A DNA stretch of 64,000 nucleotides from Candidatus Krumholzibacteriota bacterium. Its GTDB lineage: Bacteria > Krumholzibacteriota > Krumholzibacteriia > Krumholzibacteriales > Krumholzibacteriaceae. Positions 8,600 through 16,795 of this stretch are shown here, in pieces. The stretch is taken from assembly GCA_030609325.1 (NCBI GenBank), contig JAUWCL010000002.1, forward strand, positions 1 through 64,000, given 5' to 3'. Under the pieces are notes generated by a model. The model was not told where the DNA came from, searched no databases, and saw only the letters and a program-made list of their open reading frames with translations. Every line of letters starts with the position of its first letter. The first letter of the stretch is position 1. A program made the translations under genes and the position numbers.

Positions 8600-8669
8600 T
8601 ACCCATATTTATCCATAAACCCCTGCCATATTGCCGAAATGCGGCTTTATGGATATATATGTGGGGGTA
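8600..8669. repeat. long inverted repeat (stem-loop) after the Cys-rich gene
   Basis: TATCCATAAA at 8610-8619 pairs perfectly with TTTATGGATA at 8646-8655, and the pairing continues outward imperfectly for about 10 more bp. Inside the loop, GCCG (8633-8636) pairs with CGGC (8642-8645). It is 37 bp downstream of the stop at 8563. It could act as a terminator, although no T-run follows, or it may be a remnant of a small inverted-repeat element. Confidence 0.5.
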
Positions 8670-8722
8670 CTTCTCTCCATCTTTTCCGGACAATAAACAC
8701 GACTGATATCAACGATGAATTA

Positions 8723-8748
8723 ATTATGCCATATATATTTGGCATAAT
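8723..8748. promoter_or_regulatory. palindromic operator upstream of hipBA
   Basis: Perfect 9-bp arms ATTATGCCA (8723-8731) and TGGCATAAT (8740-8748) separated by 8 bp. The known E. coli HipB operators have the form TATCC-N8-GGATA, so arm spacing matches the HipB class although arm sequence differs. It is about 50 bp upstream of the hipB -35 box. Confidence 0.55.
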
Positions 8749-8795
8749 ACTTGATTATCCGTGCTATTGACTAATATTTATAGCATATTCTGCAC

Positions 8796-8824
8796 TTGAC
8801 AACATGCCAGATTATTCATATTGT
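8796..8824 (+). promoter_or_regulatory. sigma-70 promoter of hipBA
   Basis: Consensus TTGACA (8796-8801), 17-bp spacer, TATTGT (8819-8824). The predicted start site near 8831 excludes the earliest in-frame ATG (8796) as the hipB start. Confidence 0.6.
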
Positions 8825-8882
8825 TGTAAATAGATTGCAATATAACTTGTTTTTCGGATTTATGCACAGAATGGATGGCATT

Positions 8883-9251
8883 ATGAGCATATACGGAAAG
8901 AGCGATCTGGGTATTCTCAGGGAAATAGCAATGCGTTTGAAACGCCGCAGGCTCAACATCAATATGTCCCAGCAGGAGCTTGCGGACAGGGCCGGCATCA
9001 GCCGGAACACAGTCAGTTATATCGAGCAGGGGGAATCGTTCGGGGTATTGACGCTCATACAGATCCTCAGGGTCCTTAATGCGCTGGACGGGATCGACTC
9101 CTTCCTGCCGGACCCGGGCATAAGCCCCCTCCAACTCGCCAGGATGAAGGGACGGGAGCGCCGACGGGCATACAAGAAGAGCGGAACGGGCAAGGCCGAC
9201 AGAAATCAAGACAGGGGTATGGCCGGTGACAACGGAGAGTCGAAATGGTAG
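8883..9251 (+). CDS. hipB: HipB-like antitoxin, XRE-family regulator
   Basis: 122 residues from ATG 8883. A helix-turn-helix of the XRE/Cro type occupies about residues 10-65 ('MSQQELADRAGISRNTVSYI'). The C-terminal tail is basic and Gly/Arg-rich. HipB proteins bind and hold the HipA kinase inactive and repress the operon through palindromic operators. The ATG of hipA overlaps its stop codon (ATGGTAG), showing translational coupling. ATGs at 8862 and 8871 are alternative starts. Confidence 0.82.
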   Translation: MSIYGKSDLGILREIAMRLKRRRLNINMSQQELADRAGISRNTVSYIEQGESFGVLTLIQILRVLNALDGIDSFLPDPGISPLQLARMKGRERRRAYKKSGTGKADRNQDRGMAGDNGESKW

Positions 9252-10555
9252 ACCGCGCAGACACAGCCTATGTCCGCATCTGGGGTATGACCGCCGGCGT
9301 TGTCGCGTGGAATCCTGAACGGGGCTTCGCCTCCTTCGAGTTCGACCAGGGATTTCTCGACGGGGGGATGGACCTCTCCCCCCTCAGGATGCCACTCGAG
9401 CAGGCCCGGAGCGGGCGGATGGTATTCGCATTTCCCGAGCTGCCAGGGAACACTTTCATGGGGCTTCCCGGTATGTTGTCCGATTCGCTCCCCGACATTT
9501 TCGGAAACAGGATCATCGACCAGTGGGTTGCGAGCCGCGGCAGGAGCGCCGATGATTTCAGCCCCGTCGAACGGTTGTGCTACACGGGCCGCAGGGGCAT
9601 GGGAGCGCTGGAGTTCGAACCGGAGGTCAAGGCCGCTCTCAATGAATCGGTCCCGATCGATGTCGAGAATCTGATCGAGCTGGCCCGGGAGGTGCTGGAA
9701 CGGCGGGATGAGTTCCGGACCGATCTCGAGAAGGACCCGAAGGGAGCGATCCTCGACATCATACGCGTCGGGACGTCTGCGGGGGGTAATCGTCCCAAGG
9801 CGGTCATCGCTCTTAACGACGAAACAGGCAAGACCAGGTCGGGACAGGTCGCCGCGCCACCGGGATTCGGCTACTGGATACTGAAATTCGACGGGGTAAA
9901 GGACCGGGCGCTCGGGGATCCGGCTGGATACGGCCGCATCGAGTACGCTTATTCGCTCATGGCCCGCGCCGCCGGGATCACGATGACGGAGTGCAGGCTC
10001 CTCGAGGAGGGCGGAAGGGCGCATTTCATGACAAGGAGATTCGACCGCCCGGCCGGAGGCGACAAGCTCCACATGCACTCACTATGCGGGATTGCCCATT
10101 TCGACTTCAACTCACCCGGAAGCAGCTCGTACGAGGAGGCGTTCCAGGTGATCCGTGAGCTGCGCCTGCCATACGGCGACGCCGAGCAGCAGTACCGCCG
10201 CATGGTGTTCAACGTGATTGCGCGTAATCAGGACGATCACACGAAAAACATCGCGTTTATCATGGACAGGGATGGGCAATGGCGCCTGTCCCCCGCCTTC
10301 GACCTGACCTGGTCGTACAGCCCTGAAGGGCGATTCACATACAGCCACCAGATGACTATAGGCGGAAAACGTGACGGATTCACGTTCGAGGATCTTGTAT
10401 CCCTCGGCAGGGAGATGAGCATCAAGTCCGCCGGCGACATCATCAGGGAGATCGTCGATGTCGTCTCCGGATGGCCCGGGTTCGCGAAGGAGGCGGGCGT
10501 GCCGCAGGACCGGATTGAAACTGTTGCCGGGACACATCGTCTCAACCTGAAATAG
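9245..10555 (+). CDS. hipA: HipA-like serine/threonine kinase toxin
   Basis: 436 residues, close to the usual 440 of HipA. HipA phosphorylates a tRNA synthetase (GltX in E. coli) and induces growth arrest. Visible kinase features: a Gly-rich loop with the autophosphorylatable serine ('VGTSAGGNRPKAV'), the catalytic loop 'NVIARNQDDHTKNIAF', and the metal-binding 'LSPAFDLTWSY'. All key residues appear present, so the toxin is probably functional. It overlaps hipB by 7 bp and uses the same promoter. Confidence 0.88.
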   Translation: MVDRADTAYVRIWGMTAGVVAWNPERGFASFEFDQGFLDGGMDLSPLRMPLEQARSGRMVFAFPELPGNTFMGLPGMLSDSLPDIFGNRIIDQWVASRGRSADDFSPVERLCYTGRRGMGALEFEPEVKAALNESVPIDVENLIELAREVLERRDEFRTDLEKDPKGAILDIIRVGTSAGGNRPKAVIALNDETGKTRSGQVAAPPGFGYWILKFDGVKDRALGDPAGYGRIEYAYSLMARAAGITMTECRLLEEGGRAHFMTRRFDRPAGGDKLHMHSLCGIAHFDFNSPGSSSYEEAFQVIRELRLPYGDAEQQYRRMVFNVIARNQDDHTKNIAFIMDRDGQWRLSPAFDLTWSYSPEGRFTYSHQMTIGGKRDGFTFEDLVSLGREMSIKSAGDIIREIVDVVSGWPGFAKEAGVPQDRIETVAGTHRLNLK

Positions 10556-10575
10556 AAACGCACACGGGATTTTTT

Positions 10576-10770
10576 TCAGCGCATCAGCACCATCTTGCGA
10601 GCATCCACTACGCGCGGGTCCGCAGCGGTACATCGGCCAGTCGAGCTGCAGCGAGCCGCCCGCGATTATCTCGAGCGGACCTCCGGGAGCGGCGGCGATA
10701 TCGACGGCGCCCAGCGGGAGATAGTGACCAGCCCGTATAACTGACGGATAAATCTGTGCCCGTCTCAACG
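10576..10770 (-). pseudogene. relic of a secreted beta-propeller protein with sorting tail
   Basis: On the minus strand one frame reads 'LQLDWPMYRCGPARSG', typical of FG-GAP or PQQ propeller proteins ('WPMFRHDPARTG'-like). Immediately afterwards a different frame reads 'VVDARKMVLMR' followed by a stop at 10576, typical of the last residues of the FlgD-like/type IX sorting domain. The two pieces normally lie hundreds of residues apart, so an internal deletion has joined them with a frameshift. No intact gene fits this interval. Confidence 0.5.
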
Positions 10771-10824
10771 CAGACAGTCATCCGAACCCGATATCAGCAA
10801 ACCTGTGATGACAGTCCGGCCCGG

Positions 10825-11985
10825 CTATTTTTTCCTGACGGGCCGCATGAAAAGCACGAAGGGAACCGAACCGAGTGCGATAAGGGCGGATATCCTGTAG
10901 GTGAGGTCGAGACCGATCCTGTCCGCTGCAAATCCCACCGCAAGGACCATGAGTGAGCCGAGGACGAAATTAATGGTCATGTATATTCCGTTGATAAAAG
11001 ACATCCGCCTGGAATCGATATCGTGAACCAGCGCGAGAAGTACCGGCCCGCTGGCAAAAAGGAAGAATCCCGTGACGATCAGGACCGGTATGGCAAACTT
11101 CCCGTCAAGCCCGATGAAGAGCCACATAAGGAATGGATTCGCCACCGAGATCATGAGAAGCGTTTTCTTTCTTCCGATCCTGTCCGAGATGGTCCCCGCC
11201 AGAATCGTCCCCGCAGCGCCCGAGAACTGGAGTACCGACAGCGAGATCCCGGCCACCCACAGTGATGCGCCCTTTGCGGTAAGGTACGTGGGCAGATAAA
11301 TCGTCAGCGCGGATTTCATCGCAGCCCTGCAGAGGAATATCCCCGTTACGGAAATAAAAAACGGTATCAGGTCGACGAGGATCTTTCCCGCCCCATCGTC
11401 CTTCTTCTCTACAAGCTCCCTCTCCAAGGAAACGTCACGCAGCATGTAGTAGAAAAAGCCGGAGGCGATCAGTCCGAAGGGCACCAGGCGATACGTCCCC
11501 TCCATTCCCCACAGTGAGATCGCGCCGAGTATGATCAGCGGTCCGAGAGTGCGGGCGAGCTCTCCGCCGAGCATGTAGAAGCTCATCCCCCTGCCGATCC
11601 GCCCCTTCGAGACATGCTTCATCATAACGGGGGCCGTCACGTGGAAGAGAGCGGAGCTGACTCCTGACAACAACAGCAAAATGGTCAGGAACGCGTAGCT
11701 CGGAGCGACGCCGAGCAGGCTCATCAGCACAGATGTCACCCCCGGCATGAGGATGATGAACCAGCGTATGCAGATCCTGTCGGCCATAAGGCCGAGAAAC
11801 GGATTCGCCAGGGACGGGATCCTTCTGTACACGTCGAGCATGCCCGCCATCATCATGCTCAACCCGAACTTGTCCATCAGGATCGGGAGGATCGGCGCGA
11901 GGAAGGACGTGGGCACGTCATGCACGAGGTGCGCCAGCGAAATCGTCAGCACCTTACTGAAATTGTTTTTCGATGGCCTCTTCAT
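10825..11985 (-). CDS. MFS transporter, fosmidomycin-resistance (Fsr)-like
   Basis: 386 residues with about 12 hydrophobic helices. The first helix carries 'LAHLVHDVPTSFLAPILPIL', matching the H...D..x..LP.LLP signature of the Fsr-like branch of the major facilitator superfamily, which are drug/proton antiporters. 'SDRIGRKKTLL' in the middle is the typical loop between TM8 and TM9. It stands alone, oriented minus, downstream of the AbiEi-like gene. The substrate is unknown. Confidence 0.85.
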   Translation of the reverse strand: MKRPSKNNFSKVLTISLAHLVHDVPTSFLAPILPILMDKFGLSMMMAGMLDVYRRIPSLANPFLGLMADRICIRWFIILMPGVTSVLMSLLGVAPSYAFLTILLLLSGVSSALFHVTAPVMMKHVSKGRIGRGMSFYMLGGELARTLGPLIILGAISLWGMEGTYRLVPFGLIASGFFYYMLRDVSLERELVEKKDDGAGKILVDLIPFFISVTGIFLCRAAMKSALTIYLPTYLTAKGASLWVAGISLSVLQFSGAAGTILAGTISDRIGRKKTLLMISVANPFLMWLFIGLDGKFAIPVLIVTGFFLFASGPVLLALVHDIDSRRMSFINGIYMTINFVLGSLMVLAVGFAADRIGLDLTYRISALIALGSVPFVLFMRPVRKK

Positions 11986-12147
11986 GCATTCGCACCTTCA
12001 TCTGACGGACATTGCGGAGTTGCCGCGGAACAGCGCTGAATAATACACACCCGCCATGTATCAATGCAAAAACAATTATTCTGAAAAGCCGGGGAGATAC
12101 CGTTCTAGAGGATTCGCTTGTCTTTACCATCGGGGAACAGGTCATCA

Positions 12148-13188
12148 TCACTTTTTGTTCGGGATCAGTGCTTCCAGAAATTCCTTTGCCAGTGCCTCCA
12201 GGCGGACTTCGTGAAGGTCCAGGAGACACTCGACAGGGTCCGCCGGCTGAGCGCCGTCCGGATCCGGCTGCTCGAAAAAAACCTTCTTTCGGCGGATCAT
12301 GTGGATCGCGAGATGTGCCGGCTCATGCGGACTGTCGACCTTGACCAGCGCCGGATCGAGTTTTTCGACAAAGCTCAGATCGACCGCATTCCCGGGGCAG
12401 TGAATTGATATATCCAGCCTGGGATCGCCTGTGATATTCAGGTCGGAGAAGTAATGCTTCGCGCCTGTTACACCCCCGACAGCGATATCTTTTCTCATCG
12501 TTTTACGTAAACGCATCATCAGAGATCCGGGGGATCTTGCCTGAAGACCCGATCTGTTCGCATATCTCATCGTCGATCTTACCCGGTCCGATACGGCGAG
12601 AAGTTTCGCCCATTCCTCGCGGGGGAACTTCCTCAACTCAACTCTCCTGTCGGAATGCCTCGTGAGCCAGGGACCAAGGCGATCGAGAGCATCCGCCACC
12701 GTCGGGTAACTGCAGCCGACAGCTGTTTCCGCCAGCCACTTGGAGGTCATCAGACCCTTCCCCCTGAACCATTGATGAACCAGGACCTTCAATATCTCGT
12801 AATACAACTCGGGGGCGGGCAGACGGACGCCGCCTTCGGGTCTTTCCCGGTCGAGGATCTTATTCAGCCGCGACTGGACATCGGCAGAGAGATTCCTTGC
12901 CAGGCCGTAACTGCCCCCCTCCCGATATATGACGATATTCAGCCTCTGGACGATCTCGGGAAGAAATATCTCTCTTGCCTTTTCCCATTCGTCGAAGATC
13001 CGGGATTCTGTCATATCCGGTTCGTCCAGAACCAGCAATACCTCGTGAAGATCGCTTTCCGTCAACGCCTGTGCCGCCTCAACGAGACCGTTACGAAGAT
13101 CCCGAACAGCTTTCAACCCGGAAATCCTCAAGATTCCATGGTCTGCATTTATCTTTCTGGGGCGCTTATTCCAGATATTTAAACCCAT
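12148..13188 (-). CDS. AbiEi-like transcriptional regulator (type IV antitoxin-like, solitary)
   Basis: 346 residues from ATG 13188, chosen because GGAGGGAGG lies directly upstream; an ATG at 13224 is possible but has no ribosome site. The central part contains a winged-helix-like segment ('LAETAVGCSYPTVADALDRL'), and the C-terminal part ('ADPVECLLDLHEVRLEALAKEFLEAL') resembles the C-terminal domain of AbiEi-type antitoxins. No AbiEii nucleotidyltransferase is adjacent, so if it belongs to this family it is solitary. The N-terminal about 100 residues ('ILRISGLKAVRDLRNGLVEAA') are unassigned. Family assignment is by eye and moderate. Confidence 0.6.
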   Translation of the reverse strand: MGLNIWNKRPRKINADHGILRISGLKAVRDLRNGLVEAAQALTESDLHEVLLVLDEPDMTESRIFDEWEKAREIFLPEIVQRLNIVIYREGGSYGLARNLSADVQSRLNKILDRERPEGGVRLPAPELYYEILKVLVHQWFRGKGLMTSKWLAETAVGCSYPTVADALDRLGPWLTRHSDRRVELRKFPREEWAKLLAVSDRVRSTMRYANRSGLQARSPGSLMMRLRKTMRKDIAVGGVTGAKHYFSDLNITGDPRLDISIHCPGNAVDLSFVEKLDPALVKVDSPHEPAHLAIHMIRRKKVFFEQPDPDGAQPADPVECLLDLHEVRLEALAKEFLEALIPNKK

Positions 13189-13407
13189 GGCCCTCCCTCC
13201 ATCTGCACAATTAAGTTGCAACATCAGTGTTAAATGCGCAAGTAAATTATCAAGTTGCGACTAAATTGCTTGTGTAGGGCAAGTTATGGGCCATTCTGGA
13301 GCGATTTGCGACTATGATGATATATCGCTTGTCTTCGAGCTATTCGAGGGTTAACATCGTCGGCAGGGCTCGAGAAGCCGCCGGGGGTTTTTTAAAAAAG
13401 CGTTCTC

Positions 13408-14313
13408 ATGCATTTAAATGTGTTGCCGACCTGGATTCTCAGGATCACCGATCATGTGTTATTGATCGCGCTGCTTCTGGCTGTACTACCCGCTGCCGTG
13501 AGTCCCGCCGACCCGGAACCGCTCATCCTCGCCATCCACCCCTACCTCCCATGTGGCGAGCTTATGGAGCGGTTTACACCACTCGCCGAATATCTTTCCG
13601 GCAAACTTGACCGCCCGATCAAAGTCCGGATAGGGACTGATTACAGGGAACACGCTATAAACATCGGCGACGGGGCTGTCGATATCGCCTACGTGGGGCC
13701 GGCCGTCTACGTTACCGTCGTCGAGAGGTACGGGGCGCATCCGCTGCTAGCCATGATCGAGACGGGAGGCACTCCCGACTTCACCGGCAGGATCGTCGTC
13801 CGTGACGACAGCCCCGTCACTCAAGTATCCGAATTGCGCGGGAAGGAGATAGCCTTTGTCGACCCGAATTCGACCATGGGTTACCTCGTGCCGATGTACA
13901 TACTCACCCGGGACCTGGATAAGGAGGATGTTCTGAGGAGCTCGAGATTCCTCGGCAGCCATATCAATGTGGCGCTGGGAGTCCTTGCCGGGGATTTCGA
14001 CGCCGGCGCGGTGAAAGAGGAGGTCTTTTTTCTTTACCAGGACAGGGGTTTCCGGGAGCTCGCATCGACTCCGAAAATACCCGAGCATATCTTTATCGCC
14101 CGGAAAAATCTGCCCCCTGAGATCGTATCGGGATTGAGGAAGGCGTTGCTCGATCTGAGCGGGAGCGAACCGGGCAGGCGGATCATGAATAACATCAAGA
14201 AAGACATGACCGGTATGGTGCCGGCGAAGGACAGCGATTTCGACGTGCTTCGAGTGATATTGAGGTCTCTTGAAGAAGCCGGGAATTCGGATGAAACAGA
14301 AAAAAGCAGATGA
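13408..14313 (+). CDS. PhnD/SsuA-type periplasmic phosphate/phosphonate-binding protein
   Basis: 301 residues with an N-terminal signal sequence ('DHVLLIALLLAVLPAAVSPA'). The mature part is a PhnD-type binding fold ('LAIHPYLPCGELMERFTPLA', 'AVDIAYVGPAVYVTV', 'VSELRGKEIAFVDPNSTMGY'). Such proteins bind phosphonate, phosphite or phosphate for ABC import, but no permease or ATPase is nearby. It overlaps the start of a membrane hybrid histidine kinase, so it probably acts as the periplasmic ligand-binding part of a signalling system. Confidence 0.82.
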   Translation: MHLNVLPTWILRITDHVLLIALLLAVLPAAVSPADPEPLILAIHPYLPCGELMERFTPLAEYLSGKLDRPIKVRIGTDYREHAINIGDGAVDIAYVGPAVYVTVVERYGAHPLLAMIETGGTPDFTGRIVVRDDSPVTQVSELRGKEIAFVDPNSTMGYLVPMYILTRDLDKEDVLRSSRFLGSHINVALGVLAGDFDAGAVKEEVFFLYQDRGFRELASTPKIPEHIFIARKNLPPEIVSGLRKALLDLSGSEPGRRIMNNIKKDMTGMVPAKDSDFDVLRVILRSLEEAGNSDETEKSR

Positions 14314-16354
14314 AAAGGGACTGAAGTACTGGCTCGGCCTGATCGTCGTCGTATGCGTTCTGATCGCGATATCGATCGTGATCGTAAGCAGGAAAAAACA
14401 GACCCTGCTTCAGCAGGAACAGACCCGCGCAAGAAGCGACCTGGTCTTCATATCGAATCACGTTCATTCTCTCCTTCAACTGAACGATTATGACGGCATC
14501 GAACCCTATTTACAGGCCTGGGCGGGACTTCACAGCGACAGGATCGCCGAATTGAGGGTCACAGTCGCCAACGGTTTTGTGCTGACTCACATCGCGCGGG
14601 ACACGCTGCCCGCCCGGATCCATGAGACAAGCGTGATGGTCCCGTATTCCTACAACAATCATGTCCTGCTGGAGCAGACCACGGATCTGTCTTCCGTTGA
14701 CCGGGCGATGCTGAATGATATAAAGACACTTGGTCTCATCATAGTACTCTCGACGCTTGCGATGGGATTTATCCTGTGGCTGGCCCTCAAAAGGCATTCA
14801 GCCGCCGTCGCCCTCCATCTGCAGTCGGAAGAGCTGAACAAGCTGTCGATCGCCATAGAACAGAGCCCCGTCGCGATCATGATGACCGATATCGACGGGA
14901 CGATCGAGTATGTCAATCCCCGCTACAGAGAGCAGACCGGCTATGCGATGGACGAGATCATCGGCCGCAATCCACGGATTTTCAAATCGGGAGTGACGAC
15001 GGACGAAGAATACGGGGATTTGTGGGAAACGATCCTGAATGGCCGGATATGGCGGGGCGAGTTTCTCAATGTCCGTGCAAACGGCGAACAGTACTGGGAA
15101 CAAGCCGCTATCGGACCGGTCAAGAACGAGGACGGGATCATCACCCATTTCATCGCGTTCAAAGAGGATATCACCGAACAGAAATCCCTGAGGGAACAGC
15201 TGCTCCAGGCCCAGAAACTCGAGGGGATCGGGAAGCTGGCCGGAGGGATCGCTCACGATTTCAACAACTTCCTTTCCGTGATCAACGGGCATACGGAGCT
15301 TGCCTTGCTCAACATGGACATGGATGAATCCGTCCACGCGGATCTCGTCCAGATCTCGAAGGCCGCGCAGAACGCGGCGGTCCTGACGCGGCAGCTCCTG
15401 ATGTTCAGCCGCAGACAGGTCATCGAGCCGAAGGTCATCGATCTCAATGCCCTGATCACGAACATGAACATGATGATAAGGCGCCTCATCGGGGAGGATA
15501 TAACCATCACGCTCGATCTCGAAAAAGACATCTACCCGATCAAAGCGGATCCGGGACAGCTCGAGCAGATCTTCCTGAACCTGATAATCAACGCGAAGGA
15601 TGCGCTGAACCGAAAGACTTCTCCCGCCGGCGTAAAGAAGATCACCGTCGAGACTTCCGGGTTTTATCTCGATGCAGATTACGTATCGAGACACATGGGC
15701 AGCAATATCGGTCACCACGTCCTCATCGCCGTCAGCGACAACGGGATCGGCATGGATGCCGGGACAAGAAAAAGGGTGTTCGAGCCGTTCTTCACCACGA
15801 AGGAGCACGGCAGAGGGACTGGATTGGGCCTCTCTATGGTCTACGGCATCGTGAAACAGAACAACGGGATCATTTCCGTCTACAGCGAGCCGGGCCTGGG
15901 AACAACTCTCAAGATCCTGTGGCCCTGTGAGATCGATGCGGAACTGTCTGAACTGTCCGAGGTGGATGAGGCGGAGATACGGGGCGGCGACGAGACGGTC
16001 CTCGTCGTGGAGGATGACGAGGATGTCTGCGAGATGGTCTGCAGATCGCTGAAACGTTATGGATATGATATCCTGAAAGCGTCGGGCGGCCGGCAGGCCA
16101 TAGAGATCGCACGATCGGGAAAGAAAATCGACCTGCTGCTCACCGATGTCGTCATGCCCGTCATGGGGGGCACGGAACTGGCCGGGGAGCTGAAGAATAT
16201 CGTCCCCGGCCTGAAGGTGATATTCTGTTCGGGATATACGAACAATCACATCCTGAACAGGGAGATCGTCGAGGAAAGGATCCATTTCATCCAGAAACCA
16301 TACGCGCCGGGAACCCTGGCGAGAAAAGTACGAGCGGTTCTGGACGGGAACTGA
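14291..16354 (+). CDS. hybrid sensor histidine kinase (PAS-HisKA-HATPase-REC)
   Basis: 687 residues from ATG 14291 (an ATG at 14270 is less likely). Order: TM1 (about 14-34), short periplasmic loop, TM2 (about 146-166), PAS (about 185-295, 'IMMTDIDGTIEYVNPRYREQ'), HisKA with phospho-acceptor His about 322 ('LAGGIAHDFNNFLSVI'), HATPase ('DNGIGMDAG', 'GRGTGLGLSMVYGIV') and a C-terminal receiver ('ETVLVVEDDEDVCEMV', 'LLLTDVVMPVMGG'). The start lies inside the PhnD-type gene, so they are translationally coupled. It probably senses the liganded binding protein; no separate output regulator is adjacent. Confidence 0.88.
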   Translation: MKQKKADEKGLKYWLGLIVVVCVLIAISIVIVSRKKQTLLQQEQTRARSDLVFISNHVHSLLQLNDYDGIEPYLQAWAGLHSDRIAELRVTVANGFVLTHIARDTLPARIHETSVMVPYSYNNHVLLEQTTDLSSVDRAMLNDIKTLGLIIVLSTLAMGFILWLALKRHSAAVALHLQSEELNKLSIAIEQSPVAIMMTDIDGTIEYVNPRYREQTGYAMDEIIGRNPRIFKSGVTTDEEYGDLWETILNGRIWRGEFLNVRANGEQYWEQAAIGPVKNEDGIITHFIAFKEDITEQKSLREQLLQAQKLEGIGKLAGGIAHDFNNFLSVINGHTELALLNMDMDESVHADLVQISKAAQNAAVLTRQLLMFSRRQVIEPKVIDLNALITNMNMMIRRLIGEDITITLDLEKDIYPIKADPGQLEQIFLNLIINAKDALNRKTSPAGVKKITVETSGFYLDADYVSRHMGSNIGHHVLIAVSDNGIGMDAGTRKRVFEPFFTTKEHGRGTGLGLSMVYGIVKQNNGIISVYSEPGLGTTLKILWPCEIDAELSELSEVDEAEIRGGDETVLVVEDDEDVCEMVCRSLKRYGYDILKASGGRQAIEIARSGKKIDLLLTDVVMPVMGGTELAGELKNIVPGLKVIFCSGYTNNHILNREIVEERIHFIQKPYAPGTLARKVRAVLDGN

Positions 16355-16795
16355 CGCGGTTCCCTCGGTAGAGTATATTTCTGCAGGTTCCAGGCCGGGG
16401 AGACGGCTTCGTCCACGAAAATGATCCTGCTGCGGTAGGCCATCGAATCATACACCGGTCACGGCATTCCCCGACCGGTGAGGATACAAGAGAGGCCGGG
16501 TGCCCTTCTTCCAGGTACCCGGCCTCTCCACTACAACCCCGGTGCTCACCTCTTCCACTTTCCTCAGCAAGAGTATATCTCTAACAAGTTTCCCCCCCGG
16601 ATCGCCTAATGCTGGCGAGGTATACATACGCATCTGTCATACCAGAATAATGACGATTTTTAAAATGCTCTAATATATTTGTTTATATTTAGTTAGTGTT
16701 TCAGGACACCTGGTGGAGAGGCGCATCGGCGCGTAGAAACTGCATACCGTTGCGCACATTCTGCGCGGCCTGCCTGTCTCGGGGAAGGGGCGAAA
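16355..16795. other. 441-bp gene-free interval between convergent kinase and regulator genes
   Basis: No convincing gene. It holds two strong hairpins (listed separately) and an AT-rich block (16645-16700). A 61-residue minus frame at 16448-16633 has no ribosome site or recognisable motif and overlaps both hairpins. Confidence 0.6.
16453..16526. terminator. two tandem hairpins, possible bidirectional terminator
   Basis: CACCGGTC (16453-16460) pairs with GACCGGTG (16473-16480). A second stem of 13 bp with a single G-T wobble pairs 16492-16504 (GAGGCCGGGTGCC) with 16514-16526 (GGTACCCGGCCTC) around a 9-base loop. They lie between the convergent hybrid-kinase and response-regulator genes. Neither is followed by a U-run, so they may be Rho-assisted or insulating structures. 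Confidence 0.45.

Noticed and set aside
16448-16633. 61-codon minus frame
   Set aside because: Overlaps two hairpins, no ribosome site, low-complexity composition.
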